Positions 49,180-58,441 of a DNA stretch of 64,000 bases are shown one piece after another. Position numbers and translations under genes: made by a program. Position 1 is the stretch's first letter; each line of letters opens with the position of its first letter. Below the pieces are notes generated by a model. The model ran no database searches, was not told the origin of the DNA, and saw only the letters and a list, made by a program, of their open reading frames with translations. Source of the DNA: Bacteroidota bacterium (GTDB lineage Bacteria; Bacteroidota; Bacteroidia; Chitinophagales; LD1); contig JAFDYN010000007.1 of NCBI GenBank assembly GCA_018267385.1, positions 248,001-312,000 on the forward strand, given 5' to 3'.

Positions 49180-51120
49180 ATGTCAGACCATAATGACCTG
49201 CACAAACTAAGTGCTGCAGGTGTACTGATCACTCTGGGCATCATCTTCGGAGATATCGGTACCTCACCCATATACGTTCTCAGTGCCATCATACATGACC
49301 GCCATCTCACGCAGGAGCTGATCTTCGGCGGGGTGTCGTGCGTCTTCTGGACGCTCATGATCGTGACCTCCTTTAAGTATGTGTACCTCGCGCTCGACGC
49401 GGACAACCGTGGTGAGGGCGGTATCTTTGCACTCTATGCGCTCGTGCGCCGCTACAAGGTGCAGTGGACCATCTTCCCGGCGCTGATAGGCTGCGCGAGC
49501 CTGATAGCAGACGGCTTTATCACTCCGCCTATCTCTATCTCCTCTGCCGTAGAGGGCCTCCGCCTGATCAATCCTAACATCACTACAGTAGTGCCCATCG
49601 TGATCGCTATCCTGATCGGGCTGTTCGTCTTCCAGCAGTTTGGCACCCGCGTGGTGGGTGGCATCTTCGGCCCGGTCATGACCATCTGGTTTATCATGAT
49701 CGGCTCGCTGGGCATCATAGAGATCATCAAAAATCCGGTGGTGCTCAAGGCGCTGAACCCCTACTGGGCTATCCATCTGCTCACTGTGTATCCGGGCGGC
49801 TTCTGGCTGCTGGGGGCCGTCTTCCTCTGCACTACGGGCGGTGAGGCGCTGTACTCTGACCTGGGCCACTGCGGCAAGCTGAACATCCGCGTGAGCTGGG
49901 CCTTTGTACTGGTATGCCTGCTGCTAAACTACTTTGGCCAGTCGGCCTACCTGCTGGGATGCATGGACCACGGCTGCTCTACCGGGTCGCCTTTCTATGA
50001 TATGATGCCTAAGTGGTTTCTGCCGATAGGTGTGGCAGTAGCTACTATGGCTGCGATCATCGCATCTCAGGCATTGATCACAGGCTGCTTCACCCTGGTG
50101 AATGAAGCCATGAAACTGCGTCTCTGGCCAAACCTGAAAGTGATCTACCCTACGCAGCACCAGGGGCAGATGTACATCCCGTTCATCAACTGGTTCCTGT
50201 TCTTCGGCTGTGTGGCGGTGGTATTCATCTTTCAGGAGTCGGCCAAGATGGATGCGGCCTACGGCCTGGCCATCATGCTGAATATGCTCATGACCACCGC
50301 GCTGCTGGTCTACCTGAAATATATCCAGCGCAAACCGATGATCTGGGTAGTGGGCCTGGCCGTATTCCTCTATACTGTAGAGGGCGCCTTCTTCGTGTCT
50401 AACCTGGAGAAATTCCCGCACGGGGGCTGGTTCACCTTCCTCATAGCAGTGGTGCTGTTTGGTGTGATGTATATCTTCTATCAGGCACGCCTGCTGCGCA
50501 AGAAGCATACGGAGTTTGTAGAGGTAAAGGACTACGTGGCCCCGCTCAAGGACCTGATGAAGGATGAGTCTATAGCCAAGGAGGCCAATAACCTGGTGTA
50601 CCTGAGCATGGCCAATGACAAGAGCCACATAGATTCCAATATCGTGTACTCCATCTTCCGCAAGCGGCCTAAGCGGGCGGATATCTACTGGTTCGTACAC
50701 GTAGATATCACCAATGAGCCGTATGGTATCACCTACGGGGTAGACACGATCATACCGCGTCGTTGCTTCTTTGTGAAGCTGTCTTTTGGCTTTAAGGTGG
50801 AGCACAAGGTCAACCTGATGTTCAAAAAAATAGTGGAGGAGATGGTGGCGAGTGGCGAGGTAGATGAACTCTCTCACTATCCATCGCTGCGCAAATACAA
50901 CATGCCGGCAGACTTCAAGTTTATCATTCTCAATACGCGGGTGGCGATAGATGACGCGCTGACACCGTTTGAGCAGTTTGTGGTGAAGTTTTACCGCCTC
51001 ATCAAATCTATCAGCCTCTCCACACCGGAGGACTTTGGCCTGGAGCTGACCAACGTGGAGGAAGAGATGGTGCCTATCCGTATCAAGGGAGCCAAGCAGA
51101 TCAAGCTGGAGCGGGTGTAG
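49180..51120 (+). CDS. kup: Low-affinity potassium uptake transporter Kup
   Basis: KUP/HAK/KT family K+:H+ symporter. The opening SAAGVLITLGIIFGDIGTSP is the family hallmark. About 12 membrane segments follow, then a cytoplasmic domain of about 180 residues. An AGGAG-like ribosome-binding site sits before the ATG (AGGAGCTATACATG). Length of 646 aa is standard. It is the only K+ transporter in the window. Confidence 0.93.
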   Translation: MSDHNDLHKLSAAGVLITLGIIFGDIGTSPIYVLSAIIHDRHLTQELIFGGVSCVFWTLMIVTSFKYVYLALDADNRGEGGIFALYALVRRYKVQWTIFPALIGCASLIADGFITPPISISSAVEGLRLINPNITTVVPIVIAILIGLFVFQQFGTRVVGGIFGPVMTIWFIMIGSLGIIEIIKNPVVLKALNPYWAIHLLTVYPGGFWLLGAVFLCTTGGEALYSDLGHCGKLNIRVSWAFVLVCLLLNYFGQSAYLLGCMDHGCSTGSPFYDMMPKWFLPIGVAVATMAAIIASQALITGCFTLVNEAMKLRLWPNLKVIYPTQHQGQMYIPFINWFLFFGCVAVVFIFQESAKMDAAYGLAIMLNMLMTTALLVYLKYIQRKPMIWVVGLAVFLYTVEGAFFVSNLEKFPHGGWFTFLIAVVLFGVMYIFYQARLLRKKHTEFVEVKDYVAPLKDLMKDESIAKEANNLVYLSMANDKSHIDSNIVYSIFRKRPKRADIYWFVHVDITNEPYGITYGVDTIIPRRCFFVKLSFGFKVEHKVNLMFKKIVEEMVASGEVDELSHYPSLRKYNMPADFKFIILNTRVAIDDALTPFEQFVVKFYRLIKSISLSTPEDFGLELTNVEEEMVPIRIKGAKQIKLERV

Positions 51121-51165
51121 TTTTGTATTCTTAGCTAGTACGGTGCTGTGGCTCTGAGCTCCGAT

Positions 51166-51203
51166 TTACCCCTCTAGATCTCCCCTGTTTCAGGGGAGAC
51201 TTT
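51166..51203 (+). repeat. Dispersed palindromic repeat copy B (TCTCCCC...GGGGAGA)
   Basis: TCTCCCCTG at 51179-51187 and CAGGGGAGA at 51191-51199 form a 9-bp stem, preceded by CCCCTCTAGA and followed by CTTT. Same core and flanks as copies at 38643 and 59889. Confidence 0.6.
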
Positions 51204-51310
51204 AACAGCCTCTACCCTTATATATATTTCGCCCCTTTGGGGCTGCATGCAATTTTCTACACAAATATTGTGGCTTGGGCTTTGTATGACACGTTGTAAA
51301 ATGATGTGTC

Positions 51311-51778
51311 ATGAAGCGGCTATTCTTTCTCGGTTTATTGCTCTGTATGGTGTCTGTGGCATTTGCTCAGACGGGGCAGCGTTCCATTCTTTTCAGAGAT
51401 CATCACGAGTCTGTCATGGCTCTGACCACTCCTGCCCCGCTGAGTATGGTGCAGTGGGCAGACTCAGGCGCTCATCAGGCCAGCTACAATAGCTCAGAGT
51501 ATAAATTTGGACGCAGGCAGCGGAACGGAGGCATAGCGCTCACGGTGATAGGGGCCGTCTTTGCAGCCGGTGGCTCGGCGCTCCTGGCGGTAGGTGTACC
51601 CGCCCTGAAGCGCGACATCGGCGGAGAGAATACCCCTGTAGGAGATTATGTAGAGCATGGCGGCGAGGTAGGTGGTGGCGGACTGGCCCTGCTGGTGGGC
51701 ACGCCCCTGCTGATATCCGGTATCGTCAAGATCGTAAAGGGGTCAAAGGCTATGAAGCGGGCGGCACCGGGATACTGA
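51311..51778 (+). CDS. Small secreted/membrane hypothetical protein, tandem paralogue 1
   Basis: Signal peptide MKRLFFLGLLLCMVSVAFAQ, then a motif RSILFRDHHESVMAL and two hydrophobic segments (GGIALTVIGAVFAAGGSALLAVG; GGLALLVGTPLLISGIVKIV). It shares the order ILF-x-x-HH, the Arg/Lys-rich strip before the first membrane segment and the small glycine-rich hairpins with the next gene, so the two are ancient tandem duplicates. Function unknown. An inverted repeat TGACAC/GTGTCA spans its start codon. Confidence 0.7.
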   Translation: MKRLFFLGLLLCMVSVAFAQTGQRSILFRDHHESVMALTTPAPLSMVQWADSGAHQASYNSSEYKFGRRQRNGGIALTVIGAVFAAGGSALLAVGVPALKRDIGGENTPVGDYVEHGGEVGGGGLALLVGTPLLISGIVKIVKGSKAMKRAAPGY

Positions 51779-51882
51779 CTCCCTTTTTCAAAAAAAATTA
51801 TCTACGTACCAGTACGGATTTTGTAGAGCGGGATGTTTGATTAATTTGCAGTCATAATTTCTAACTCCATAAAATACTTACT

Positions 51883-52395
51883 ATGAAGCAATTCGTATTC
51901 TTCCTCGCGCTGGTGTTTTGCGCAGCGTTTTCCGGTCATGCACAGAGCACCGCAGACCACCACTCTATCCTCTTCAAATCTCACCACCTGCCAGAGCCGG
52001 GTTTGCAGGCATCACTGGTGACCATGAAGACTGAGCCCGCAGCAGTAGCGATGCTCGACCTCAATCTTCGCGAGCGTGCCAGCAGCAGCCGTCGCTACGA
52101 AAGTGCCAAGCACAAGCAAAAAGTGGGCATCGTACTCACAGCTATAGGTGGCACCTTTCTGGTGAGCGGTGTGACACTGCTGGCTGTAGGCGGTCATGGC
52201 CTGCACAATGATATCCTGTATGGTGATTCTGAGAGTGGCCTCTTCGGCTCTTCTACCCTGTCACACACGGTAGAGATAGCCTTTGGTACGATATTCAGTC
52301 TGGCGGGTACGGGTATGACCATACCGGGCGCGATACTGACAGCCAAGGGAACGCATGACATGAAGAAATTTAAAGCGTCGCAGTCTGTAAACTAA
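51883..52395 (+). CDS. Small secreted/membrane hypothetical protein, tandem paralogue 2
   Basis: Signal peptide MKQFVFFLALVFCAAFSGHAQ, then HSILFKSHHLPEPGLQ, the same ILF-x-x-HH motif as the upstream gene. Two hydrophobic glycine-rich segments follow (VGIVLTAIGGTFLVSGVTLLAVGG; IAFGTIFSLAGTGMTIPGAILTAKG). The 105-base gap between the two genes has a weak -7 box TTAATTTG, so they may be separately controlled. A strong terminator hairpin follows at 52409-52450. Confidence 0.7.
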   Translation: MKQFVFFLALVFCAAFSGHAQSTADHHSILFKSHHLPEPGLQASLVTMKTEPAAVAMLDLNLRERASSSRRYESAKHKQKVGIVLTAIGGTFLVSGVTLLAVGGHGLHNDILYGDSESGLFGSSTLSHTVEIAFGTIFSLAGTGMTIPGAILTAKGTHDMKKFKASQSVN

Positions 52396-52408
52396 GAGAC
52401 TACAAATC

Positions 52409-52450
52409 GCAATAAAAAGCGGCAGGCTTCCCTTGCCGCTTTTTTATTGC
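52409..52450. terminator. Long near-perfect terminator hairpin
   Basis: GCAATAAAAAGCGGCA (52409-52424) pairs with TTGCCGCTTTTTATTGC (52434-52450), with A- and T-runs on both sides. It can end transcription in either direction and isolates the giant gene that follows. Confidence 0.85.
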
Positions 52451-52520
52451 TATATACCTCCATGCAGGCAACCTCTTCAAACCTTTTGCCCTCTTTTTCA
52501 GTATATTCGCGGGTCAATTT

Positions 52521-55500
52521 TTGAATGTGAGTCAGCTACTTAGAAAGACATTTTTTGCCTTCGGCCTCTGGATCGCTTCTTCAGCAGTTTTTGCGCAGGT
52601 AGGTGCCTGTGATACTACTGCCATGAATGCCTACCTGAATCCCCTGGGATACTACCGCGTATGGGTGCCTACACAGCCCTGCAGTGCTTATTTTCATAGC
52701 CTGACGCCCAAAACCGGCATCGATGCACACCGCGACGCTGCCAATATAGGCATACCTCAGCTGATCATAGACAATGCTCAGGAGAATAGTGATGTGAGTG
52801 CTGCGCTGTGGGCACAGAATGTCTACCAGATCACAGGAGCGGGTTCGGCAGTGTGGCTGGGTATGACTGATAGCTCCACGACCTATAACTGGCGCATATT
52901 TGCCACCGGTGCTACGCCTACCTATTACAACTGGACCTCCGGAGAGCCTAATAACCTACGCCCCGGCTGCTACAACGGAGTGACAGGCTGCGCACTCTGC
53001 ACCGGTACCAATGCCTATTGGTGCTCCTATGGTGAAGACTGCGCGATCATGAATGCCAGCGGCCAGTGGCTGGATAATAGCTGCAATGGTACCACTACCG
53101 GCAACGCTGGCGGCCCACCTATACAACGCATCGTCGTACTCGAGATCAATACCTGCCCGGTCATCGCCAAACCTCACGATACGACCATCTGCGCAGGCAA
53201 CTCTGCTTCCCTTTCTACTTCCGTCATCACCGGAGGTACCTCACCATTTACCTATGCCTGGTCACCGGGAGGCCAGACTACGCAGAGCATCACAGTATCC
53301 CCTACTACCACTACTACTTATACTATAGAGGTATCTGACCGCTGGCACTGCAAGGCTGACTCTACAGGTACGGTCAATGTCTCTACTCCTACACCACCTA
53401 CCATCAATGTGGCGCCGGCTACCATCTGCAAAAATACAAACGCCAATGTCTCGCTCAATACTGTCTCAGGTACTGCGACCTATACCTGGAGCTTTGGCGG
53501 CGGTACGGCCTCATCCGGCTCAGGCGGAGGCCCCTATACCCTGCAGTGGGCTACAGGTGGTACCAAGACCATCTCGGTGACGGTATCAGACAACGGCTGT
53601 ACCACTTCAGCTACGCGTACGATCACTGTAGATTCTGCTGATGCGGCCTTTACGGTCAATCCGACCAGTACGTGTGTAGGACAGAATGTAGCTGTCACTG
53701 TGACCAATGTCTCAGGCACAGGTAGCTATAGCTGGAGTTTTGGTGGTGGCAATGTGGTGAGCGGTACAGGATCCGGGCCGTATGCTGTCAATTGGAGCAG
53801 CTCGGGGACAAAGACCATCAGTCTGACAGTGACGGACCACACCTGCACAGCTACGGCTACGTCCGGTGTTTCTGTCAATGCAGCTCCTGCCCCGGCATTT
53901 ACATTGAATCCATCTACTACGGCCTGCCAGGGCCAGCCGGTAGCGGTGACGCTCACCGGAGCGAGTTCACCTACTGCTACGTATACCTGGAATTTTCACG
54001 GAGGTACAGTGATCAGCGGGTCTGGCGCAGGCCCATACTCTGTGAGCTGGAATACTGCCGGCAGCCAAAGCGTGGACCTGACCGTGACAGATGGTGGCTG
54101 CTCCGGCAATGCAGCTACACAGACCATCACTATCACCGGCGGCATCACTGCCAATGCCGGACCTGATATACAGATATGCCCGGCAGTGCCCGGCCAGCTC
54201 GGCGCTGCACCGGTGTCAGGCTATACCTATAGCTGGTCACCTGCGCTTGGGCTGAGTAGCGCTACTGTAGCCAATCCTACTATCACTATACCAGTCAATC
54301 CCCTCGGTAGGCCGATAGATACTTTCTATGTGGTCACAGCTACATCCGGCTCTTGCTCCGCTACAGATACGGTGCGCGTCACGCTGTATCCTGCGCCTGT
54401 CAGCACCTTTACGCTCAATCCTACTAGTACCTGCGTGAATGTCAATGTGACTGCTACCTATGCAGGTACTGATAGCGGTACAGCTACGTACAGCTGGAAC
54501 TTTAACGGCGGCACGGTGGCCAGTGGCAGCGGTGCGGGTCCATACTCCGTCAGCTGGGCATCGCAGGGATCTTATAATGTCAACCTGACCGTGACGGACC
54601 ACGGCTGCCTGTCTAATAGCACCAATACAGTGACTGTCGGCAGCAGTCTCACTCCGGCCTTTACGATCAGTCCATCTACCGCCTGCGCAGGTCAGGCCGT
54701 GGCTGTCACACTCAGCGGTACACCGTCGGGTACTGCTACGTATACCTGGAACTTTAACGGTGGTACCGTGATCAGCGGCAGCGGCGCAGGACCTTACTCC
54801 GTGAGTTGGAATGCAAATGGTACGCAGACAGTAGACCTCACAGTGACCGATAATGGCTGCACAGGCAATGCCTCTCAATCCATCACGATAGCTAATACTG
54901 CCAGTGCTGACGCCGGCAGTGATATACAGCTATGCCCAGGCACTACAGGCAATCTGGGTGCCGCCCCTGCCGCCGGCTATACCTACAGCTGGTCACCTAC
55001 CTGGGGCCTGAGCAGCGCTACTGTAGCCAACCCTACCATTACGATACCAAGCAATCCTTCGGGCGCTACGATAGATACACTTTATATACTCACTGCTACT
55101 ACAGGTTCCTGTGTAGCTTATGATACCGTGCGGGTCACTATCTATCCGGATATAGACAATTCTTTTGTGGTCAGCTCTCATAGTGGCTGCGCCAATGATG
55201 TGATCACAGTGACATATGCAGGTACCGTGAGTCCTACTGCCACCTATACCTGGAGTTTCTCTGGGGCTACCGTGGTCAGTGGATCAGGGGCTGGTCCATA
55301 CCAGCTCAGCTGGCCATCGCAGGGTAGCTACAATGTATCGCTCGATGTGAGTGATAACGGATGTACCGGTACAGCGAGCTCTACCACTATCACGATCGGC
55401 ACACGGCCTACGGCTATTGCCGGCACCGATACCACAGTCTGCTCCGGCACCAATGTACAACTGGGCGCTGCGCCTGTGGCAGGTGTAGCCTACGCCTGGA

Positions 55501-56864
55501 GCCCTGCAGCAAATCTTAGTAATGCTACAATAGCCGACCCTGTTTTCTCACAGACCAATACCAGCGGCGCGGCAGTCGTGAATAACTACATGCTGATCGC
55601 CACCGGCGGCTGTGCAGATACTGCCTATGTCAATGTGACTGTCACACCGGTAGCGCCTATGTCTATCGTCGCCTCCGGACCTACCTCATTCTGCCAGGGC
55701 GATAGTGTGATGCTGAGTGACAATCTCGCACCGCAGTCAAACTATCTCTGGTCCAGTGGTGACACCACTGCTACCATCACAGTCAGGACATCAGGTACCT
55801 ACACCCTCACTGCTCATGATGCCGCAGGCTGCGCCTATATCAGCAATCCTGCCGTCACGGTCACTGCTAATGCAAACCCTGCTCCTGCGCTGGCAGCCAA
55901 CGGCGAAATAGACCAATCTTGTCCCGGCCTGAGTGATGGCAGCCTCACGGTGACCACCTCTACCGGTACTGCTCCATACACCTATACATGGAATACGACC
56001 CCGGCACAAAGCGGACCGACAGCCTCGGGCCTTGCTCCGGGTATCTACACCGTATCAGTATCAGATGCCAATAGCTGCACAGGCTCGATCTCCTACACCG
56101 TACAGGCCGCACCTGCTATAGCGCTGGATATAGATAGCGTTCAAAACCTCACCTGCAACAATCATTCAGATGGCAGCCTCCATGCAGCCGTGCTGGGAGG
56201 TACTGCTCCTGTGTCCTATCTATGGTCTACAGGCGCTGCCACAGCGGGTATCTATCATCTCGCGGCCGGCAGCTATACAGTGACCGCTACAGATGCGCAT
56301 GGCTGCACAGTAGACTCTACTGTGGCGATCACGCAGCCTCAGCCTATCACATTTACTACAGTCAGCCCGCTGCGCATCAGCTATGGAGGATCTGAGTCTA
56401 TACAGATCGACATCAGCCCATCGGCAAACTACCTCTACGCCTGGACCCCTTCTACAGGGCTTAGCTGTGATTTCTGCCCGGAGCCAGTGGCCTCTCCACT
56501 ACTGACTACGCGGTATATCCTGACCGTCACCGATCCTGTAGGAGGCTGCACAGGCAGTGATACCATCACCCTTTATGTAGATGCGGCCAAGCACTTCTTT
56601 ATACCTAATGCCTTTACGCCAAACAATGATGGCATCAATGATGTTTTCTATGTGTATCCTGCCGGCCCGGTCAAGGTTTTTGAGATCAATGTCTTTGACC
56701 GCTGGGGCGAGCATGTATACTTCTCTAATGATGTAGGCTCTGGCTGGGATGGCACATATCACGGTGTATATGTCTCCCCGGGAGACTACGTCTATACTGT
56801 CACCATTACCTTCGCTGATGGACAGACGCTGGCCAGCAAAGGCAGCGTGACTGTGATACGCTAG
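52521..56864 (+). CDS. Giant secreted C-type lectin/PKD/SprB-repeat protein with T9SS type B sorting domain
   Basis: The start is probably TTG 52521 or GTG 52527; no ATG is in frame. A signal peptide (about residues 1-25, SSAVFAQ) is followed by a C-type-lectin-like domain at about 30-212 (AVWLGMTDSS, YYNWTSGEPNN, GEDCAIMNASGQWLDNSC). A long array of about ten PKD/Ig-like units follows (ATYTWNFNGGTVISGSGAG), then two SprB-type repeats near 1120-1260 (CPGLSDGSLTVTTSTGTAPY). The last 90 residues are the gliding-motility/T9SS type B domain (IPNAFTPNNDGINDVFYV ... KGSVTVIR). It should be exported by T9SS to the surface as an adhesin, perhaps binding sugars. Its own terminator and spacing suggest a single-gene unit. 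Confidence 0.86.
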   Translation: MNVSQLLRKTFFAFGLWIASSAVFAQVGACDTTAMNAYLNPLGYYRVWVPTQPCSAYFHSLTPKTGIDAHRDAANIGIPQLIIDNAQENSDVSAALWAQNVYQITGAGSAVWLGMTDSSTTYNWRIFATGATPTYYNWTSGEPNNLRPGCYNGVTGCALCTGTNAYWCSYGEDCAIMNASGQWLDNSCNGTTTGNAGGPPIQRIVVLEINTCPVIAKPHDTTICAGNSASLSTSVITGGTSPFTYAWSPGGQTTQSITVSPTTTTTYTIEVSDRWHCKADSTGTVNVSTPTPPTINVAPATICKNTNANVSLNTVSGTATYTWSFGGGTASSGSGGGPYTLQWATGGTKTISVTVSDNGCTTSATRTITVDSADAAFTVNPTSTCVGQNVAVTVTNVSGTGSYSWSFGGGNVVSGTGSGPYAVNWSSSGTKTISLTVTDHTCTATATSGVSVNAAPAPAFTLNPSTTACQGQPVAVTLTGASSPTATYTWNFHGGTVISGSGAGPYSVSWNTAGSQSVDLTVTDGGCSGNAATQTITITGGITANAGPDIQICPAVPGQLGAAPVSGYTYSWSPALGLSSATVANPTITIPVNPLGRPIDTFYVVTATSGSCSATDTVRVTLYPAPVSTFTLNPTSTCVNVNVTATYAGTDSGTATYSWNFNGGTVASGSGAGPYSVSWASQGSYNVNLTVTDHGCLSNSTNTVTVGSSLTPAFTISPSTACAGQAVAVTLSGTPSGTATYTWNFNGGTVISGSGAGPYSVSWNANGTQTVDLTVTDNGCTGNASQSITIANTASADAGSDIQLCPGTTGNLGAAPAAGYTYSWSPTWGLSSATVANPTITIPSNPSGATIDTLYILTATTGSCVAYDTVRVTIYPDIDNSFVVSSHSGCANDVITVTYAGTVSPTATYTWSFSGATVVSGSGAGPYQLSWPSQGSYNVSLDVSDNGCTGTASSTTITIGTRPTAIAGTDTTVCSGTNVQLGAAPVAGVAYAWSPAANLSNATIADPVFSQTNTSGAAVVNNYMLIATGGCADTAYVNVTVTPVAPMSIVASGPTSFCQGDSVMLSDNLAPQSNYLWSSGDTTATITVRTSGTYTLTAHDAAGCAYISNPAVTVTANANPAPALAANGEIDQSCPGLSDGSLTVTTSTGTAPYTYTWNTTPAQSGPTASGLAPGIYTVSVSDANSCTGSISYTVQAAPAIALDIDSVQNLTCNNHSDGSLHAAVLGGTAPVSYLWSTGAATAGIYHLAAGSYTVTATDAHGCTVDSTVAITQPQPITFTTVSPLRISYGGSESIQIDISPSANYLYAWTPSTGLSCDFCPEPVASPLLTTRYILTVTDPVGGCTGSDTITLYVDAAKHFFIPNAFTPNNDGINDVFYVYPAGPVKVFEINVFDRWGEHVYFSNDVGSGWDGTYHGVYVSPGDYVYTVTITFADGQTLASKGSVTVIR

Positions 56865-56885
56865 GGGCAGTCTTCAGGAAAGCAT

Positions 56886-56893
56886 TACCTTTG
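56886..56893 (+). promoter_or_regulatory. -7 box before the small membrane protein gene
   Basis: TACCTTTG matches TAnnTTTG and is followed by 19 bases to the ATG at 56913. No clear -33 TTG. Confidence 0.45.
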
Positions 56894-56912
56894 CTGCGTA
56901 AATAAACAGGAC

Positions 56913-57149
56913 ATGAAATTTCTGGAGATACTGGAGCGGGCGTGGATGGTAGCTGCGATAGCTGCGCTGGCGCTGGGGGTATTCAATCTTATCAGCTACC
57001 AGAGATTTGACCGGCTGGTGTATTTCCCCATCATCTGTGCCGGCTTTTGTGTCCTGATCTATATGAATATACGCGGCCAGCGCCGTTTTCGCGAAAAAAT
57101 GCTCCAGGAGGAGGCGCAGCGCAAGGCTGATATGCCTAAAGGCGAATAG
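56913..57149 (+). CDS. Small membrane protein, 78 aa
   Basis: Two predicted membrane segments (VAAIAALALGVFNLISY; LVYFPIICAGFCVLIYMNI) with a short cytoplasmic loop and a charged C-terminal tail (KMLQEEAQRKADMPKGE). No family name is recognised. It ends 20 bases before the CorC/HlyC-type gene on the same strand and may be co-transcribed with it. Such tiny two-TM proteins next to GldE/CorC-type genes occur in related genomes, but I cannot support a function. Confidence 0.75.
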   Translation: MKFLEILERAWMVAAIAALALGVFNLISYQRFDRLVYFPIICAGFCVLIYMNIRGQRRFREKMLQEEAQRKADMPKGE

Positions 57150-57169
57150 CATTATATTTACACGCCCAG

Positions 57170-58435
57170 ATGGAAGTTTTCTTACTCTTACTTAGCCTTT
57201 TACTGATCGCCTTTTTCTCCGGCATAGAGATATCCTTTGTCTCTGCCAATAAGCTCCGTATAGAGCTGCTCAAGGAGAAATCAGGCAGTGCCCGTATCAT
57301 AGCTGGCTTCAATCAGGACCCCTCACGCTTTATCAGCACGATGCTCATCGGGCTCAATATCGTACTCGTACTCTTCGGCAGTATGATGTCCAAGATACTG
57401 ACGCCCGAGCGGCTGCCATTCCTGCCGCATGGCGAGGTGCCACTGCTCATGATACATACGCTGGTCACTACGGTACTGGTACTGATACTCGGAGAGCTGC
57501 TGCCTAAACTCCTCTTCCGGATCAATGCCGACAGGATGCTGCTGATCTTTGCCTATCCGGTGCGTGGGATCTATGTACTGCTCATGCCGCTGACCAATGT
57601 CTTTCATACTATATCGAGCAAGGTGATCAAGGCTGCCTCCGGCAAGGATTATCATGAGGGCAAACAGGACTTTACCGAAGACGACCTGGAGTACCTGATC
57701 AAAGAATCTGCCGCCAGCGAGGAGAAAGATGAAGATGAAACAGACAACCTCAACTCAGAGATATTTGAGCGTGCGCTCAATCTGAAAGAGGTAAAGGCCA
57801 AAAGCTGCATGGTGCCGCGTCCTGAGATATCGGCTATAGAGGCTGACGAGCCTATAGAGGAGCTGCGCAAGAAATTTCAGGAGACCAAACACTCCCGCCT
57901 GATAGTATATGATGACTCCATAGACAAAGTGATAGGCTACGTACATCATTTTGACCTGCTGAAAAACCCTGTATCGATCCGCCAGTTCATACGGCCTATA
58001 GAGGTAGTACCCGCATCTATGAATGCCCAGGACCTGATGGTACAGCTGGTCAAGGAGCGTAAAAGTATAGCCTGGGTGGTAGATGAGTACGGTGGCACCG
58101 CCGGTATCATCACACTGGAGGACCTGATGGAAGAGATCTTTGGTGAGATAGAAGACGAGCACGATGTAGAAGAGCTGACGGAGAAAAAGATCAGCAATAA
58201 GGAGTACATATTCTCCGGCAGGCTGGAGGTAGACTACCTCAATACGGAGTACGATCTTGATATCCCAGAGGGAGAGTATGAGACGCTATCCGGCTACATC
58301 GTAGCGCATCATGAGGATATACCGGAGCAGGGCGAAACGATCAATATCGATCACTTTGAGATCAAGATCATCAAGGCTACCGACAAGCGTATCATGCTAG
58401 TACAGCTGCGCATCGTAGAGAAAAAAGAAGAATGA
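57170..58435 (+). CDS. CNNM/CorC/HlyC family protein (GldE-like) with CBS domains
   Basis: The N-terminal CNNM (DUF21) membrane domain holds three to four helices (LLLSLLLIAFFSGIEISFVSANKLRIELL; ISTMLIGLNIVLVLFGSMMSK). It is followed by a CBS pair (MVPRPEISAIEADEPIEELRKKF; HSRLIVYDDSIDKVIGYVHHFDLL) and a C-terminal CorC/HlyC domain (EYIFSGRLEVDYLNTEYDLD). Family members transport or regulate Mg2+; in gliding bacteroidetes the related GldE is a motility factor. I do not assign the gld label because neither neighbour is a gld gene. Length of 421 aa is standard. Confidence 0.87.
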   Translation: MEVFLLLLSLLLIAFFSGIEISFVSANKLRIELLKEKSGSARIIAGFNQDPSRFISTMLIGLNIVLVLFGSMMSKILTPERLPFLPHGEVPLLMIHTLVTTVLVLILGELLPKLLFRINADRMLLIFAYPVRGIYVLLMPLTNVFHTISSKVIKAASGKDYHEGKQDFTEDDLEYLIKESAASEEKDEDETDNLNSEIFERALNLKEVKAKSCMVPRPEISAIEADEPIEELRKKFQETKHSRLIVYDDSIDKVIGYVHHFDLLKNPVSIRQFIRPIEVVPASMNAQDLMVQLVKERKSIAWVVDEYGGTAGIITLEDLMEEIFGEIEDEHDVEELTEKKISNKEYIFSGRLEVDYLNTEYDLDIPEGEYETLSGYIVAHHEDIPEQGETINIDHFEIKIIKATDKRIMLVQLRIVEKKEE

Positions 58436-58441
58436 TCCGGC

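Noticed and set aside
51231-51243. GCCCCTTTGGGGC hairpin before the tandem paralogues
   Set aside because: Only a 5-bp stem with no T-run; could be chance or part of the nearby repeat.
53200-55400. Regularly spaced near-identical DNA segments, CRISPR-like at first sight
   Set aside because: They are in-frame PKD-type protein repeats inside one long gene; repeat and spacer lengths are not those of a CRISPR array.
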